Shown here: piece by piece, positions 36,337 to 48,700 of the stretch | Numbering within the stretch: the first letter of the stretch is position 1 | How the letters are laid out: every line of letters starts with the position of its first letter | Assembly: GCF_003369915.1 (NCBI RefSeq) | Contig: NC_046676.1 | Location: 6,634,001-6,698,000 of the forward strand | Direction of reading: 5' to 3' | From: Drosophila miranda | Taxonomy: Eukaryota > Arthropoda > Insecta > Diptera > Drosophilidae | Length of the DNA stretch: 64,000 bases | Notes under the pieces: generated by a model | What the model was told of the DNA's origin: nothing | The model's input: the letters and a program-made list of their open reading frames with translations, nothing else | Database searches by the model: none | Made by a program: the position numbers and the translations under genes

Positions 36337-39049
36337 ATGGCCAAATTAGACACATTTGCAACAATACTCAAACTGCGTTCAATTTGAGCTTACCATTCTT
36401 CCAAAAACCATATACATTATTATAGTTGTCTCAGCTGAATTAGATTTTAGATAAATAAATTACAATCTGCTGCTAAATCTGAAAAATCGTGTCCTGTAAT
36501 AACTAAACGTGAAAATTCGAGAAAATGAAAACAAGCAACGAGTGTTTAGGAACCGATTACATTCGAATTTGTATGTACCAATCACATTTGAATTTAACCG
36601 TATGTACAAAATGCATACATACATAGTTTAAGCGACGCGACGCGAAAAAGAGACAGGGAGAACGACGGACGTTGCAAAACGCTTCGTACGAAGCAAGAAT
36701 TTTTTTGAAAATGGCGGAATCACACGTTTGCGAATGTACATATGTATGTATACCCGACGCGCGGTCTAATTGGTGGTGGGGGTTGCTAATTTTGGTGAAA
36801 TGTTAAAATCGAAACTGTAATGTTCAAATGTACATTTTTGTATTCAACGAGTAGGAAACAACAGGATTATCAGAAAAATTTAAGTTTGCAATTAAAAAAG
36901 TACATGTATGTGTAACAGACGCGCTGCGCATGCGCAGGTCTATGTTCGGTTCCATTTGGTGGAAACATTGAAACTTTATCCAATCCGAACAGCAGTTTCC
37001 CGAAAATTCTACTGGAACGGCAATGGCGAGAAAAAAAATAACTTTTTTACGTACAGATGCATGTGTGACTGTCGCGTTTCAAGGCTCGATGTCAAATTTG
37101 GTTCAATGTGAAAATCAAATCCAGCTTTATTTATACAAATACAAATAAAAATTTGATGATAAAATTTCGCCACAAACATGCGACTGAATTCTTATACAAA
37201 ATGGCGCGGCGGCATAAATCCATACATATGTATGGCCTAATTAGACACATTTGCAACAATACTCAAACTGCGTTCAATTTGAGCTTACCATTCTTCCAAA
37301 AACCATATATGTACATTATTATAGTTGTCTCAGCTGAATTAGATTTTAGATAAATAAATTACAATCTGCTGCTTAATCTGAAAAATCGTGTCCTGTAATA
37401 TCTAAACGTGAAAATTCGAGAAAATGAAAACAAGCAACGAGTGTTTAGGAACCGATTACATTTGAATTTGTATGTACCAATCACATTTGAATTTAAACGT
37501 ATGTACAAAATGCATACATATGTACATAGTTTAAGCGACGCGACGCGAAAAAGAGACAGGGAGAACGACGGACGTTGCAAAACGCTTCGTACGAAGCAAG
37601 AATTTTTTGAAAATGGCGGAATCACACGTTTGCGAATGTATGTATGTATACCCGACGCGCGGTCTACGAGGGTGCTAATTTTGGTGAAATGTTAAAATCG
37701 AAACTGTAATGTTCAAATGTACATTTTTGTATTAAACGAGTAGGAAACAACAGGATTATCAGAAAAATTTAAGTTTGCAATTAAAAAAGTACATGTATGT
37801 GTAACAGACGCGCTGCGCATGCGCAGGTCTATGTTCGGTTCCATTTGGTGGAAACATTGAAACTTTATCCAATCCGAACAGCAGTTTCCCGCAAATTCTA
37901 CTGGAACGGCAATGGCGAGAAAAAAAATAACTTTTTTACGTACAGATGCATGTGTCCATGTATAAATGCATGTGTGACTGTCGCGTTTCAAGGCTCGATG
38001 TCAAATTTGGTTCAATGTGAAAATCAAATCGAGCTTTATTTATACAAATACAAATAAAAATTTGATGATAAAATTTCGCCACAAACATGCGACTGAATTC
38101 TTATACAAAATGGCGCGGCGGCATAAATCCATACATATGTATGGCCTAATTAGACACATTTGCAACAATACTCAAACTGCGTTCAATTTGAGCTTACCAT
38201 TCTTCCAAAAACCATATATGTACATTATTATAGTTGTCTCAGCTGAATTAGATTTTAGATAAATAAATTACAATCTGCTGCTTAATCTGAAAAATCGTGT
38301 CCTGTAATATCTAAACGTGAAAATTCGAGAAAATGAAAACAAGCAACGAGTGTTTAGGAACCGATTACATTTGAATTTGTATGTACCAATCACATTTGAA
38401 TTTAAACGTATGTACAAAATGCATACATATGTACATAGTTTAAGCGACGCGACGCGAAAAAGAGACAGGGAGAACGACGGACGTTGCAAAACGCTTCGTA
38501 CGAAGCAAGAATTTTTTGAAAATGGCGGAATCACACGTTTGCGAATGTATGTATGTATACCCGACGCGCGGTCTACGAGGGTGCTAATTTTGGTGAAATG
38601 TTAAAATCGAAACTGTAATGTTCAAATGTACATTTTTGTATTAAACGAGTAGGAAACAACAGGATTATCAGAAAAATTTAAGTTTGCAATTAAAAAAGTA
38701 CATGTATGTGTAACAGACGCGCTGCGCATGCGCAGGTCTATGTTCGGTTCCATTTGGTGGAAACATTGAAACTTTATCCAATCCGAACAGCAGTTTCCCG
38801 CAAATTCTACTGGAACGGCAATGGCGAGAAAAAAAATAACTTTTTTACGTACAGATGCATGTGTCCATGTATAAATGCATGTGTGACTGTCGCGTTTCAA
38901 GGCTCGATGTCAAATTTGGTTCAATGTGAAAATCAAATCGAGCTTTATTTATACAAATACAAATAAAAATTTGATGATAAAATTTCGCCACAAACATGCG
39001 ACTGAATTCTTATACAAAATGGCGTGGCGGCATAAATCCATACATATGT
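36337..39049. repeat. Three-unit tandem array, about 0.9 kb per unit
   Basis: Unit A is 36337-37231 (895 bp), unit B 37232-38140 (909 bp) and unit C 38141-39049 (909 bp). By eye B and C are essentially identical. A is somewhat diverged and lacks a 20-bp internal duplication around a GCATGTGT step. Each unit holds a perfect TGCGCATGCGCA palindrome (36925, 37814, 38723), the consensus for NRF-1 and its fly homologue Ewg. Each also has a 14-bp palindrome GCTTCGTACGAAGC (36681, 37584, 38493) and an AAAATGGCGG Pho-like core. The small open frames repeated in every unit have no recognisable domain. I see no transposon ends or protein and cannot assign the unit to a known satellite family. Confidence 0.95.
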
Positions 39050-40180
39050 ATGTATGGATCTGAAAACGCGGCGAAAATTGCCAATATCCAATATTTCAAG
39101 CGTCGATCTAGATTGATCGTTTTTATAAAATATTTAAAATGCTCACCCCAGATTGCTGTCTGCAAAATTGTTGCGTTTAAACTGAAAAAACCACAGCCAC
39201 GCCGCGGATGAAATTAAATGATGAAAACAAAATGGCGCTCCAGTAGACGACGCGGCGACGCCGCCGCACACGCGCACAGGCAAATACACAATTTTCCGCA
39301 ATCTTTAAATGGGTGGAAAGACCTTTCGTACAGTTAAAAGATAACTCTCAGCTCTCATACACTATTTGCCGAATCAACCGATACAAATTATGTTTCACAA
39401 ACGCTGCGCATGTGCTGTGCAAATAATTTTTATTTCTTATTGCTCAGGAAGCTCATCTACTCACTTACTTGACTGCTGGAAATCGAAAGGAAAGAAACCT
39501 CCCATGTCACTGAATTTATAGTTTTCTGCTGCTGCTAGCGCAGCGATATCGAATGACAGTTCGAAAAATAGGTAGCACTTTTAATCCTCAAAAGTATGGG
39601 TAGCACTTTTAATCCTCAAAAGTATGGGTGACCCGGCCCCGCCGAAAAAAAATACGCCAGGAATACGAAAATATATCATGTGGGTGGATGGATTCTGATC
39701 AATGATCGACTCTGAAACATATATTTCCTTGCTATTTAAGCCCAAATGCGGCAAAGAAGCACTCACTAACAAAGTTGTTCGTAAAAAATTGGCAGCACTT
39801 AAAATTCGCATAAGTGTGCGGCTATACATATATAGAGTTCGAATTAACCGACAATTGCCGCGTAAAAATCACACACTAACACGTCTGGCCTTCTATAGGT
39901 GTGTATTAATGAGCTCAGCCCGATTTTCCGGAGGACCATCACTCCCCCGGCTAGCATCGATGGCTGTTTCAAGTGCAGACCAATATCAAAGCTCTTTCCA
40001 TTTTGCATTCCATTTAGTAGCGCCGGGCAATCAGGCACATTAACACGGAAACAATGTCGTGTACATTACAGAGTCAAAATCTACTGTAGCACATGTTGCA
40101 CCGAACCACAACCAGAACATAAAGAACATCAAACATTATATGTATGTTATAGTTATATTAACAAAACAATATCTTATTAA
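39050..40180. other. Spacer between the tandem array and Nnf1a
   Basis: No gene is supported. The stretch holds a 28-bp direct repeat and, at its right end, the Nnf1a 3' UTR. Plus-strand open frames at 39702-40180 include a Cys-rich tail (QCRVHYRVKIYCSTCC) faintly like the end of some DNA-transposon proteins, too weak to call. Confidence 0.4.
39572..39627. repeat. 28-bp tandem direct repeat, two copies
   Basis: Two adjacent perfect copies, 39572-39599 and 39600-39627, begin GTAGCACTTTTAATCC. Confidence 0.9.
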
Positions 40181-41014
40181 TTATTGTGGATCAAAGCCTG
40201 GTGGCAAAAAAGAATCATTGATCGACTGCTCGAGGTGCAATAGGTACGGCTCCATTTCCGTGTACTCGGCTATCTTCTGATTCATCGAGACGTTCGCTTT
40301 AACGCGTTTGTTCTGAATGTTTTGTAAGCGCTCTCGGTTAACTTTGCTTTTGGCCATAGCAACCTGCAGTGAAATATTTACGAATTAATTGTCGCGTCTA
40401 GTAGCGATTGGCCAAAAGACAAACCTCAAGTGCCTTTTCCTGTGCTGCCAGTTCCCTCTCCATCACGCAGATACTGGAATCCAAGAGGCGCATGCGCACC
40501 GGACGCGTGTATTCTTCCGGGGACAGATGGGTGACGTTCCTGAAAAGACAAGGCAGACAGCAAGTTAGGGCGTGCAGGGCGACAAGTATAGGCGAAGGAC
40601 AGACCAGTTGTGGCCCTCGTAGGGGGCGAACTTCTCCTTGAGCATTTCCAGTAAAACCAACTTGTTTTCTGCATCGTTGTTGTCAAAGAAGTGCTGGTTC
40701 AACTTGCTCAATATGGTGGTCATTTTCTGACGCATGGCAGCCACCAATTCATCGGTGGCCAAGTATGTGTCCCCGTGCTCTGCGTGAATGGCGGCAAAGG
40801 GAGCCAGATCCTCGGCACTGCATGGGGAGAAATATATTCCATTAATAACAAAAAAAGTGATACGGGTTGACGAAATCTGCACATGCCTGAGATTGGCAAA
40901 AACTTTAGATATAGCTTCCTGGTAGGCCCGTTTCACCTCGGGCACAATTTGGCTGTGCCGATTGTAGGCAGCCTCTATGTCCTCGGGGTCTGGTTCGGCA
41001 TTCTTTTCAGACAT
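40181..41014 (-). CDS. Nnf1a: Probable Nnf1 subunit of the Mis12/MIND kinetochore complex
   Basis: Nnf1 belongs to the MIND complex that links centromeric chromatin to the outer kinetochore. Four exons (40887-41014, 40605-40817, 40425-40539, 40181-40363) join in phase to 212 residues. The protein is small, acidic at the start (MSEKNAEPDPEDIEAAYNRH) and almost wholly helical. An N-terminal helical part (KRAYQEAISKVFANL) is followed by a long coiled coil (MERELAAQEKALEVAMAKSK). The C-terminus is SFLPPGFDPQ. The first intron (40818-40886) has a GC donor (CAG/gcatgt); only that donor keeps the frame (NL-SAEDL). A motif-1 core element lies 61 bp upstream of the start codon. The name rests on size, helical pattern and position near bl, as I recall for D. 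melanogaster. The gene is certain; the name is moderately so. Confidence 0.7.
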
Positions 41015-41074
41015 TTTGACTTTTTTACAAAAAAAATGCGACTTAATTTAAAAAATGCACGTCGGTGGCTTATA

Positions 41075-41086
41075 TAGGTGTGACCA
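41075..41086 (-). promoter_or_regulatory. Core promoter motif 1 of Nnf1a
   Basis: Read on the minus strand, this is TGGTCACACCTA. It matches Ohler motif 1 (YGGTCACACTR) at all but one position and is correctly oriented, 61 bp upstream of the Nnf1a start codon. Confidence 0.65.
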
Positions 41087-42560
41087 GTTTTGGGGAAGCC
41101 ATAACTCGTCTTACAAATACTACAAAATACTGAAGACAATAAAATATCGCTTATCCGATAATATCTAAGAAACTTCCAAGGTGTGTGACCTAGAGGGGGT
41201 GTATCGGTATATAAAGATATATTTAAGAAATGTTATATTAAATTTTATTTTGAAGTGCGTAAATGGTATATAGGGTGTTGTGTTGGAAATAGGTTATACA
41301 AATGTCCATACTCAGATTTCAAACACAAGTATCATTTCGTTTAAACTTACGTTTAAACCTTACTTTAGACACAGTCCAATATAATGGAGTACTGAAAATC
41401 AGCATATCTTGTCGAAAATACATTTATTCCACTCTATTGCATATAAATCATTGTCACTCATTCACTTTCAAACAATTCGACTTTGGCGCTCATGTTTGGT
41501 GGGACTTGCTCTTTTTTTTGGGGAATTGCTCTCTATTTTGTATGGTATTTTGTATCCCTCTCTTTGTTGAGGGATTTTTGGTAGCCACAATGTCCTTTTT
41601 CAGCTCAACAATGTCCTACTTTCCATACTCACTTACGTTTTCTTACGTATTATGTTGCTGGCAACATTTAATCTGTATAGGCCAGAAAAAACGAGCAGCA
41701 TGTCCCGCAACTTGGGCAACATGGGCAACATTCGCAATACTGTAGGAAAAAGATATTATAGAATTGCGGAAATGTTTGTCATCCCAGGGTCTCATGAATG
41801 CAGAAACAAGTCAGTCTCTATTTTAAAGGTACATATTTCAACGATATTTTGCAATTAAAGGTCTTCCAACAGTGACCAAGTCTGAGTATCGGGATCTGAA
41901 TATAAAGGAAACTAATCAAATGTATGAATACAACATATAAATTTTAAAAACTGTGTCTTTACATAAAATTAATGAAACAGGGTATAAAAATGGCCATACT
42001 CCGGTTGACAGGCAACAAATCTTCAAATACCAGCAACACTGACGTGACAACATTGCGACTGTTTTTTTTGTTTAAACCTTCTTTTAGTCAAAATACAATA
42101 AAAAGGAGTACCTAAAAGCAGTTAATCTTGAACAAAAATTATTCATAAATGGCATATGTTGGCTGAGCTGAGGCTGAGAGTCTTAGTTAGACAGCATTAT
42201 TCAACGAAATATCAAAATTGAGCAATAGAAACGATTGCTCACTTAAGTTCTATTTGTTTAACCTTTTTCGCTTAAACCTTTTTTCTGGGCACAATCTAAT
42301 GAAACAGAATATTTAAAACCAGACAGTCAAGTTGAAAATTGGTTCATTAATCGGATAAAATTATGTGGGCAGGTTTGGGGGCTTTATCTAGCTAGTAATA
42401 TTTGACGGAATATCAAAAACGAGGAATATGTATAACATAACTTGAATTCATCAGTACATTTAGGGTATATTTTGAAAATGAGACGTTCTATTTTGGTATA
42501 TTTCCGAGTGTCAGACCGTATATTTTATCAAAGGCTGCTGCCACTAACGCCTTTTCGCTT
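41087..42560. repeat. Spacer with degenerate dispersed and tandem repeats
   Basis: A module of roughly 90-200 bp recurs at about 41341, 42069 and 42267. It is recognisable by TTTAAACCTT, then a CACA(A/G)TC(T/C)AAT-like block and an AAAANCAG-like block. The last two copies are about 200 bp apart and share downstream words (ATATCAAAA...GAGNAATA). The copies are strongly diverged. No coding sequence is supported. Confidence 0.5.
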
Positions 42561-42782
42561 TATCGATAAGTCCGATAATCCGCCATTTTGCAATTCATCG
42601 CTAACTTTGTGCATTTTTCCTACGATTCTCGTGTGTTTTTCTGTACAATTGAATAATAATATTTTCAGCCAGTGCTGAATAAACCAGATCGTGGTTAAAT
42701 ACATTTGTGTGCATTGCTAACCGGAGCAACATTTGAATTGTTGTAGCAACGCAAAAGCAGCTACGACAAACCATCCCAGCTA
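42561..42782 (+). promoter_or_regulatory. bl: Probable distal bl promoter and non-coding first exon
   Basis: A perfect DRE (TATCGATA, 42561-42568) is followed by a CGCCATTTTG element. About 200 bp downstream is a strong donor (CCCAGCTAG/gtaagtg at 42783). The first coding exon of bl begins at an acceptor at 50258, so this would be a 5' UTR exon before a 7.5-kb intron. The transcription start itself cannot be placed. Confidence 0.5.
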
Positions 42783-45700
42783 GGTAAGTGTATGCCTGGG
42801 GACGCGCTGGAAAACGGGAAAAAAGCGAATTTACGGGCCAAATAAACGGGGTGAATGTGTGTGTGCAGTGTTGTGTTTTCCCGGATACATTTTCTGTGAA
42901 AAGTTTTGCCAATACACACAGTGAATGCCGATTTTTTTTTCACTTTTCGCCGCCAGTGTCTTTAGACCCCCCCCCTCCCGTACGCAGCCCAGATCGTTCT
43001 TTTGGCTTCCCGTTTACATTTACAACCACCCGAGCACACCCAGACACTCGCATTCTTGTCCTCTCCCTTGCGCTCTCAGGCCGGCATTCGTTTGGCCCCA
43101 GGTACAGAGCCGTCGCCGACGCCGACGCCGCCGCCGTTGTTGTTGCTGTTGTGTTGTCTCATCCGCTTCAGTCTCTTGTTTTGTTTTATTTTTCTCCACG
43201 CGCTTTTACCCACATGGTGCGGGGGGAGGAGCGCCCGCTCAACCGCACATGCCGGCGCATATAATTTCATTATAATTTATTTGTCTTTCTTTTTGCGGCA
43301 GAGATAAAATCAAAACAAAATAGTTTCGTTTGCTTGTCCCTCGTTCCCCGCTGATATTATTGCTCCGAAACATCTCCCACGCTTCGCTGGAGCCGACAAC
43401 AAGTCGAGTTCAACGTTCGGCCACTTACATATTAGGAAGAGGCCTAACCTATATTTTATTCATAGTTACGGCTGTTGTTGTTGCTCCAGCATCTATCGAC
43501 GAGTCGAACAGAGAGAGAGAGAGAGAGAGGGAGTTATCTGTGTGTGCTCCCATACATATTGGCGTGCCGTGTGTTAATGAGCGAAACAAACCCATCTTGT
43601 GAGTGCAACCTGGGCACACCTCATTATTACCCCCATCCCCCCTTCAAAACTCTTCACCCACTGGCACTATTAACTTTAGTCACAGCCTCCCTCCCTTTCT
43701 CGACTTTTGCTTTTGTTCTTGTTCTTTTGCTTCAACTTCGTTTCCAGTTCAGGCGAAAAAATTCGCTTTTATTTGCCTTGTTTGGTGTGTTTGCTCCCGT
43801 GCGCGTATGACGAGGATGGCATGTAGTGTCGGCATTCTTTTTTTTCGTATGAAGCAATCGCGTAGATATTTCCCAGCTATTTGCGCGCGTTCATTGACAT
43901 TGAACTGAATTCTCTAGTAAATACTGAATTCCATTATGTTTTTTGCAGCTTATTGAGCGAGCTTTTGAGTGTTTGTCATCGTTGAATAAAAAACATGACA
44001 AGTAGGTATCCGCTCTATGCTTATGTTTGTTCTTTTGCAAAAATGCCCATAAATTTATCTTCAGAGGGGTGTATCATCGGCCTATATTTTAGAACACACA
44101 GACGCACACACACACACTCATATGCTTTCGCAATCGTTTTCTCTCTCCTTGTTTTTGCTGTTGTTGGTTTCCTCTTTGTGTGTTGTGTGCTCTCTTGTAT
44201 ATTCGTAAATAGGACCTAGAGATGTGATCTTCTCCCCCTCGTGCGTGCTCGTGTAAGCCTCTGCACGAACAGAAAAAAATGCACTTGGAAGCCATACGTT
44301 TAATAAATCTTCTCTCTTATATATGTCATCGATTGGGTTACTATATCTATTCTGTCAATTTATATAGCAAACTCCACTCAATCCATTGTGGCCTCTGGAC
44401 TGGTAATTTTTCTCTATGCCTGCCCGTGCTCAACTCACGCCCATCTCTGGTGGAGGAGCGGAGCTCCCATATTTCATGTAAAATGTATTATGCTCGCCTT
44501 GTTTCCAATGCACTCAGCTGAGCATGGGAAAATGAAATAAATAACAAATAATACGGAGCTGGGATGCTGTCATTGTACCGCAATTCGTTGTCGGATGTTG
44601 GCGGCTTTGATGATTTCCCATATGACTATCGTTCCAGTTCCATTCCCATTCCAGATAGTTCAAATGTCGGTTCCCTTTGCCCGCATTTAAATATATCTAA
44701 TAAGTATCTATTGGGTTTATGTATGCACAATATGGGGGTACATAACGAAAGAAATACGAACATTTTAGTCAACTTCGATTGTAATCGCTCTTCTCTTCTC
44801 TTTCCCTACTTCTTGGGGGCCTCTTCAGGCCAATTCCCATTCGCAATGACAATCGCAAAACATGTTCCACACAATGAATATTTTTGATAGCTTTTGTCTT
44901 CTCGAATGACGAATGAAAAAACGAAACAACGCAAATGTTTTTTGTTTTTTTTTTTTGTATGCAAATCGTAAAATAATACTTGAAACACGTTTCCCATCAC
45001 CCCTTACCCCCGTCAACGAACGAGTTTTATTGATTTTGAAGCCTTGACTGGTGTGGTATTTCTATTTCTGCTGCACAATGATTCTTGGATTTCCAATTAA
45101 TTAGCTGAAGATGAATGGCTCAAGATGCAGTTGATAGTTGATAAAGGTAAGGGTAAGGTACAAGGAACGAAATGGAGGAAGGATTGCGTGAGTAGGAGGA
45201 GGAGGAGGAAGCAAAGTACCTCTCAATCGAAGTCTTTTAATAATTCAACAAATTTTGGGGCGGAGACAAGGAGAGCTGGCAGCCAAAGACAAGTTTTACT
45301 GTAGCTCTCCGTGAAAGTTGGGACAGGACAGGACAGGACAGGTTAGAGCGGGATAGGAAGACGGCACACGCCATAAGCACATTAGTTATTAGCGCAGGGA
45401 CCAGCAGGGACCCCACCTCCAACTACTATCCTCCCACACCCCCGTCTAAAGAGACACACGCGATGTCGATGGCTGGCGCTGGTGCTGGCTCCCGACTTGG
45501 CTCGCTAAGCACGCTGACATGTCCATAAAAGCCTTGAAGTGGACAGCACATGAACATTCACATACACATACAGATACAGGGCTGAAAGGGGGCGGCTATC
45601 TATTTTTCTAGCGCGGACGATGAGAATTGTCAATTGTATGCATTTCCGCTTTTGCCCTGCTTCTTTGCTCCACATTCTGGGTGGGGGTGGGTTATATTGT

Positions 45701-48700
45701 GTTGTTGTTGGCCATGGCGTCCATTAGCTGTTTTTCCGCTAAATTATAGAGTTGGAACGCATATACCCACCGCCCAATTACGCTGGCAAAAAAAAAAAAA
45801 AATGAAATGTGTCGGGGTTTCGGCGGAGGTGGACAGAAAAGGGATAGCCATGGATACACATACGTAAAAAAAAAATACCAGAGCTGACAACGTGATACAA
45901 CACGCGACCACGGATAGAAAGGGAGATTGCCCTCCATGCCAGGGATGGCTTCACTGATTCCCACAAAACACCAGGATTAGTAATATATGACATTCTATTC
46001 CGATTTCAAAAAAAATATTTATGAGCCAGGCTGAATATTCAAAATTATAGTATACAGACAATAATCGGACACAGTATCTTCCAGTATCTTAGTGTCCAAT
46101 ATACAGATGTAAGTAAGTACATTTGATCTTACCAGCATTCTATAGCTGCATCTGTAAGCCGGGTAAGCTTTGCCTTAAGGAAGGGAATGGTGGTCACAAC
46201 ATTTATCACGATAATACACGCGAGTCACGTGCTCATCTCTAATGCTTGGAAAAGAGCAGGCACAGAAGGAAAAGCAAAAGAGCGTCGGGGACATGGGTGC
46301 GTGTGTATGTAAGTGTGTGTGTGTGTGTGTGTGACCCGACTCCTTTTGCTCTTTGGTGGGCAGCCCCGAACCGCGTTTTGATGTGGTTCGCCACGTCTCG
46401 CTGGACATGTGATCCCCTTTCGCTCTCTCCCTCTCCTCTCCTTCTCTCTTCATTTATTTTGTTCTTGTTTTTCTTTTGTTTTGTGGTCACCTGTATGTTT
46501 GCACGTGTGTGTGTGTGTGTGTGGAGGGCCCGGGGGGCATGTACACGAGTATTGTATAAAAAAAAAAAAGTTTCAAGCGCGTTCGCCCGGTGGACGAACA
46601 GCTTAAATTATTGTCGTTATTGCATTTGTTGTTGTTTTTTGTTGGGTGGGGGAGGGGCAGTACGAACCGTTGGATGGTGGGTGGTGAGTGGTGGGTGGTG
46701 GGACGGCGGCGTGTGCGCTGTCAAAGGCTATTTGAACAGGATGTGGACAGCAATCAAATGATTTTCACATAATTGCTTACCTGTCATTTGTGTCACTTTC
46801 AGGAATTCCAAGGCCTCGCTTCACTCTCCTACTCTCTTGTGCCTGCTCCTGGGGACCTGCTCCTGGGAAGCTGTGTTTACGTTCGCTAAGAGAGCATTTC
46901 CCACACTGACCGCTAAATGCAATCAGTGCGGGGCATCTAGGGTGCTTGCAAAGGGGAAGCAATCTTCTGGCCACTTCCGCACTTGCAGACACAAAGTTTC
47001 TAATGCCCTTTTGACCTGTGCCTGCGACGGTGCCTGGGCCTGGGCTTGGGCCCCGGTATCGGTCTCGTCCTGAGGCCATTGAAATTGTCCCTATAATTAG
47101 ATCTCTGAGCTCCTGGGAACGGCTGTTCAAACTCTCAGAGTTTCATTAGGCTGCTTGCGGGGATGGGGCTTGCGTCTGCCGAGGATGGTCTTATGGGTGG
47201 CACATGGCATGGATGGGCTCTGGGTTCTTTCCCTTTGACGAACTACTGTTCGTCGATTTTGCAGCAATTACTTGAATAATGCATTTACAGTACACTGGGA
47301 ATAAGGACCCGTATCGTATGCTCCTGCGAAACGAGAACTGTCCTCGCACCGACCGCAGAATGCAATCAGTGCAGCACCGCAGGGGCCCACCAAGGTGCTG
47401 GAAAGTACAGCCAATCTTCTCGACAATCTTCGCTCTTAGAAACAATAGTTGAATTCGCTTTTTCGCTCAGTGCAGCTTGCAGTCTAATGACCGCCTCATC
47501 CATCCACATCCATATTCTACTCGTAGATAGAACACAGACCCTCTAATGATATTTGTCCAGGTGAGCGCAATTTGTTGCATTTCACAGGCATTTAGCCAAG
47601 GAACCCAGCACCGAGGGTTGCAGGGACATGTATTGGGCTCTATCAATAGTTAAACGCTTTGATATCTTAGAAAAACGGTTAGGACCGACCTGCCTGCCAC
47701 TGCTCCGACGACGACGACGACGACAACTACTCCTCCTGGTGCCTGCCATCTAAAATATGCATAATGGGAAAACATCAGCTGAAGTTTCATCTAAAATTCA
47801 AAGAAAACTGCACGAAGGCTGCAGTTCTTTACCTTCTGCTTCTCCAAAAAGGAGTCCACTATCCACTATTTATTCCTCCCCCTCGGCCACTCCTCCGGTT
47901 ATTAGTCTAATGCCAAACTGTAAATTCATTACGCAGTCCCATGTACATGCACACATGCATATAGGCAATTTCTATATATGTAATATATAATGTACAAAGT
48001 TTTGAGCGTAGGTAGAGCAATGGGAGTTCTTGTACAGGGTGACCTACCACGACACAAACAAAAATTTTCCCAAAGAAGACTGTCCAGAAGTGACCGGGTC
48101 CCTAATACCACAGATAATCTGCTCTTACTTACCCACTCTCTAGGGTTTAGAGAAAGAGAAATTGTGGTATTTTTTATCTCTCTGCAACTCTCCATGAATA
48201 AGTTTTTAAATTAAGTAAATGTTAAATGAATATCGTGGGGAAATTCAGCATATCATCCATCCTGTATGTAATACATACATGCTACTATGTGTTCTTATAT
48301 AAAGAATCTATACTCTGCTCCACATATGTGTTCCAAACCGAAATGCACTTCCTCCCCCACAAATATCGCTGTATGTACACGAGTCCCATACATTCTTCGA
48401 TACGTTTCGTACATAGGGAAGGAATAGTCTATTCTATATATTCGGTATTCTGTATTCCCCTATAGAACGATTTGTGTTATGGTCAGTCCAGTACAATTAT
48501 CCCGGTTGCCTAGCATCCGGTACGCCATAGGCGGGCACTTACCCTATTTGAGGTATTGTCACTTGGTACATTTGTACGAATTCTATTGGTCGGCGATTTC
48601 CGCTGTCATATATCCGATCCCCAATAGCTGCCGATTGGCCAGCCCCCAGGATGCCATATCGAAGGATTTTTCGTATAAATAGCACCCGTTCTGGTGTCTA

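Noticed and set aside
37108..38604. Open frames of 80-95 codons repeated identically in the array units.
   Set aside because: They are repeated because the DNA is repeated. Composition is random, they have no domains, and they are not preserved as frames in unit A.
39702..40180. A possible transposase remnant (Cys-rich QCRVHYRVKIYCSTCC).
   Set aside because: The similarity to transposon zinc-binding tails is too weak. No catalytic motif or inverted repeats are visible nearby.
43000..43310. Overlapping 100-158 codon frames in the first bl intron.
   Set aside because: Composition is low and repetitive, there is no conserved motif, and no splice connection to bl coding exons.
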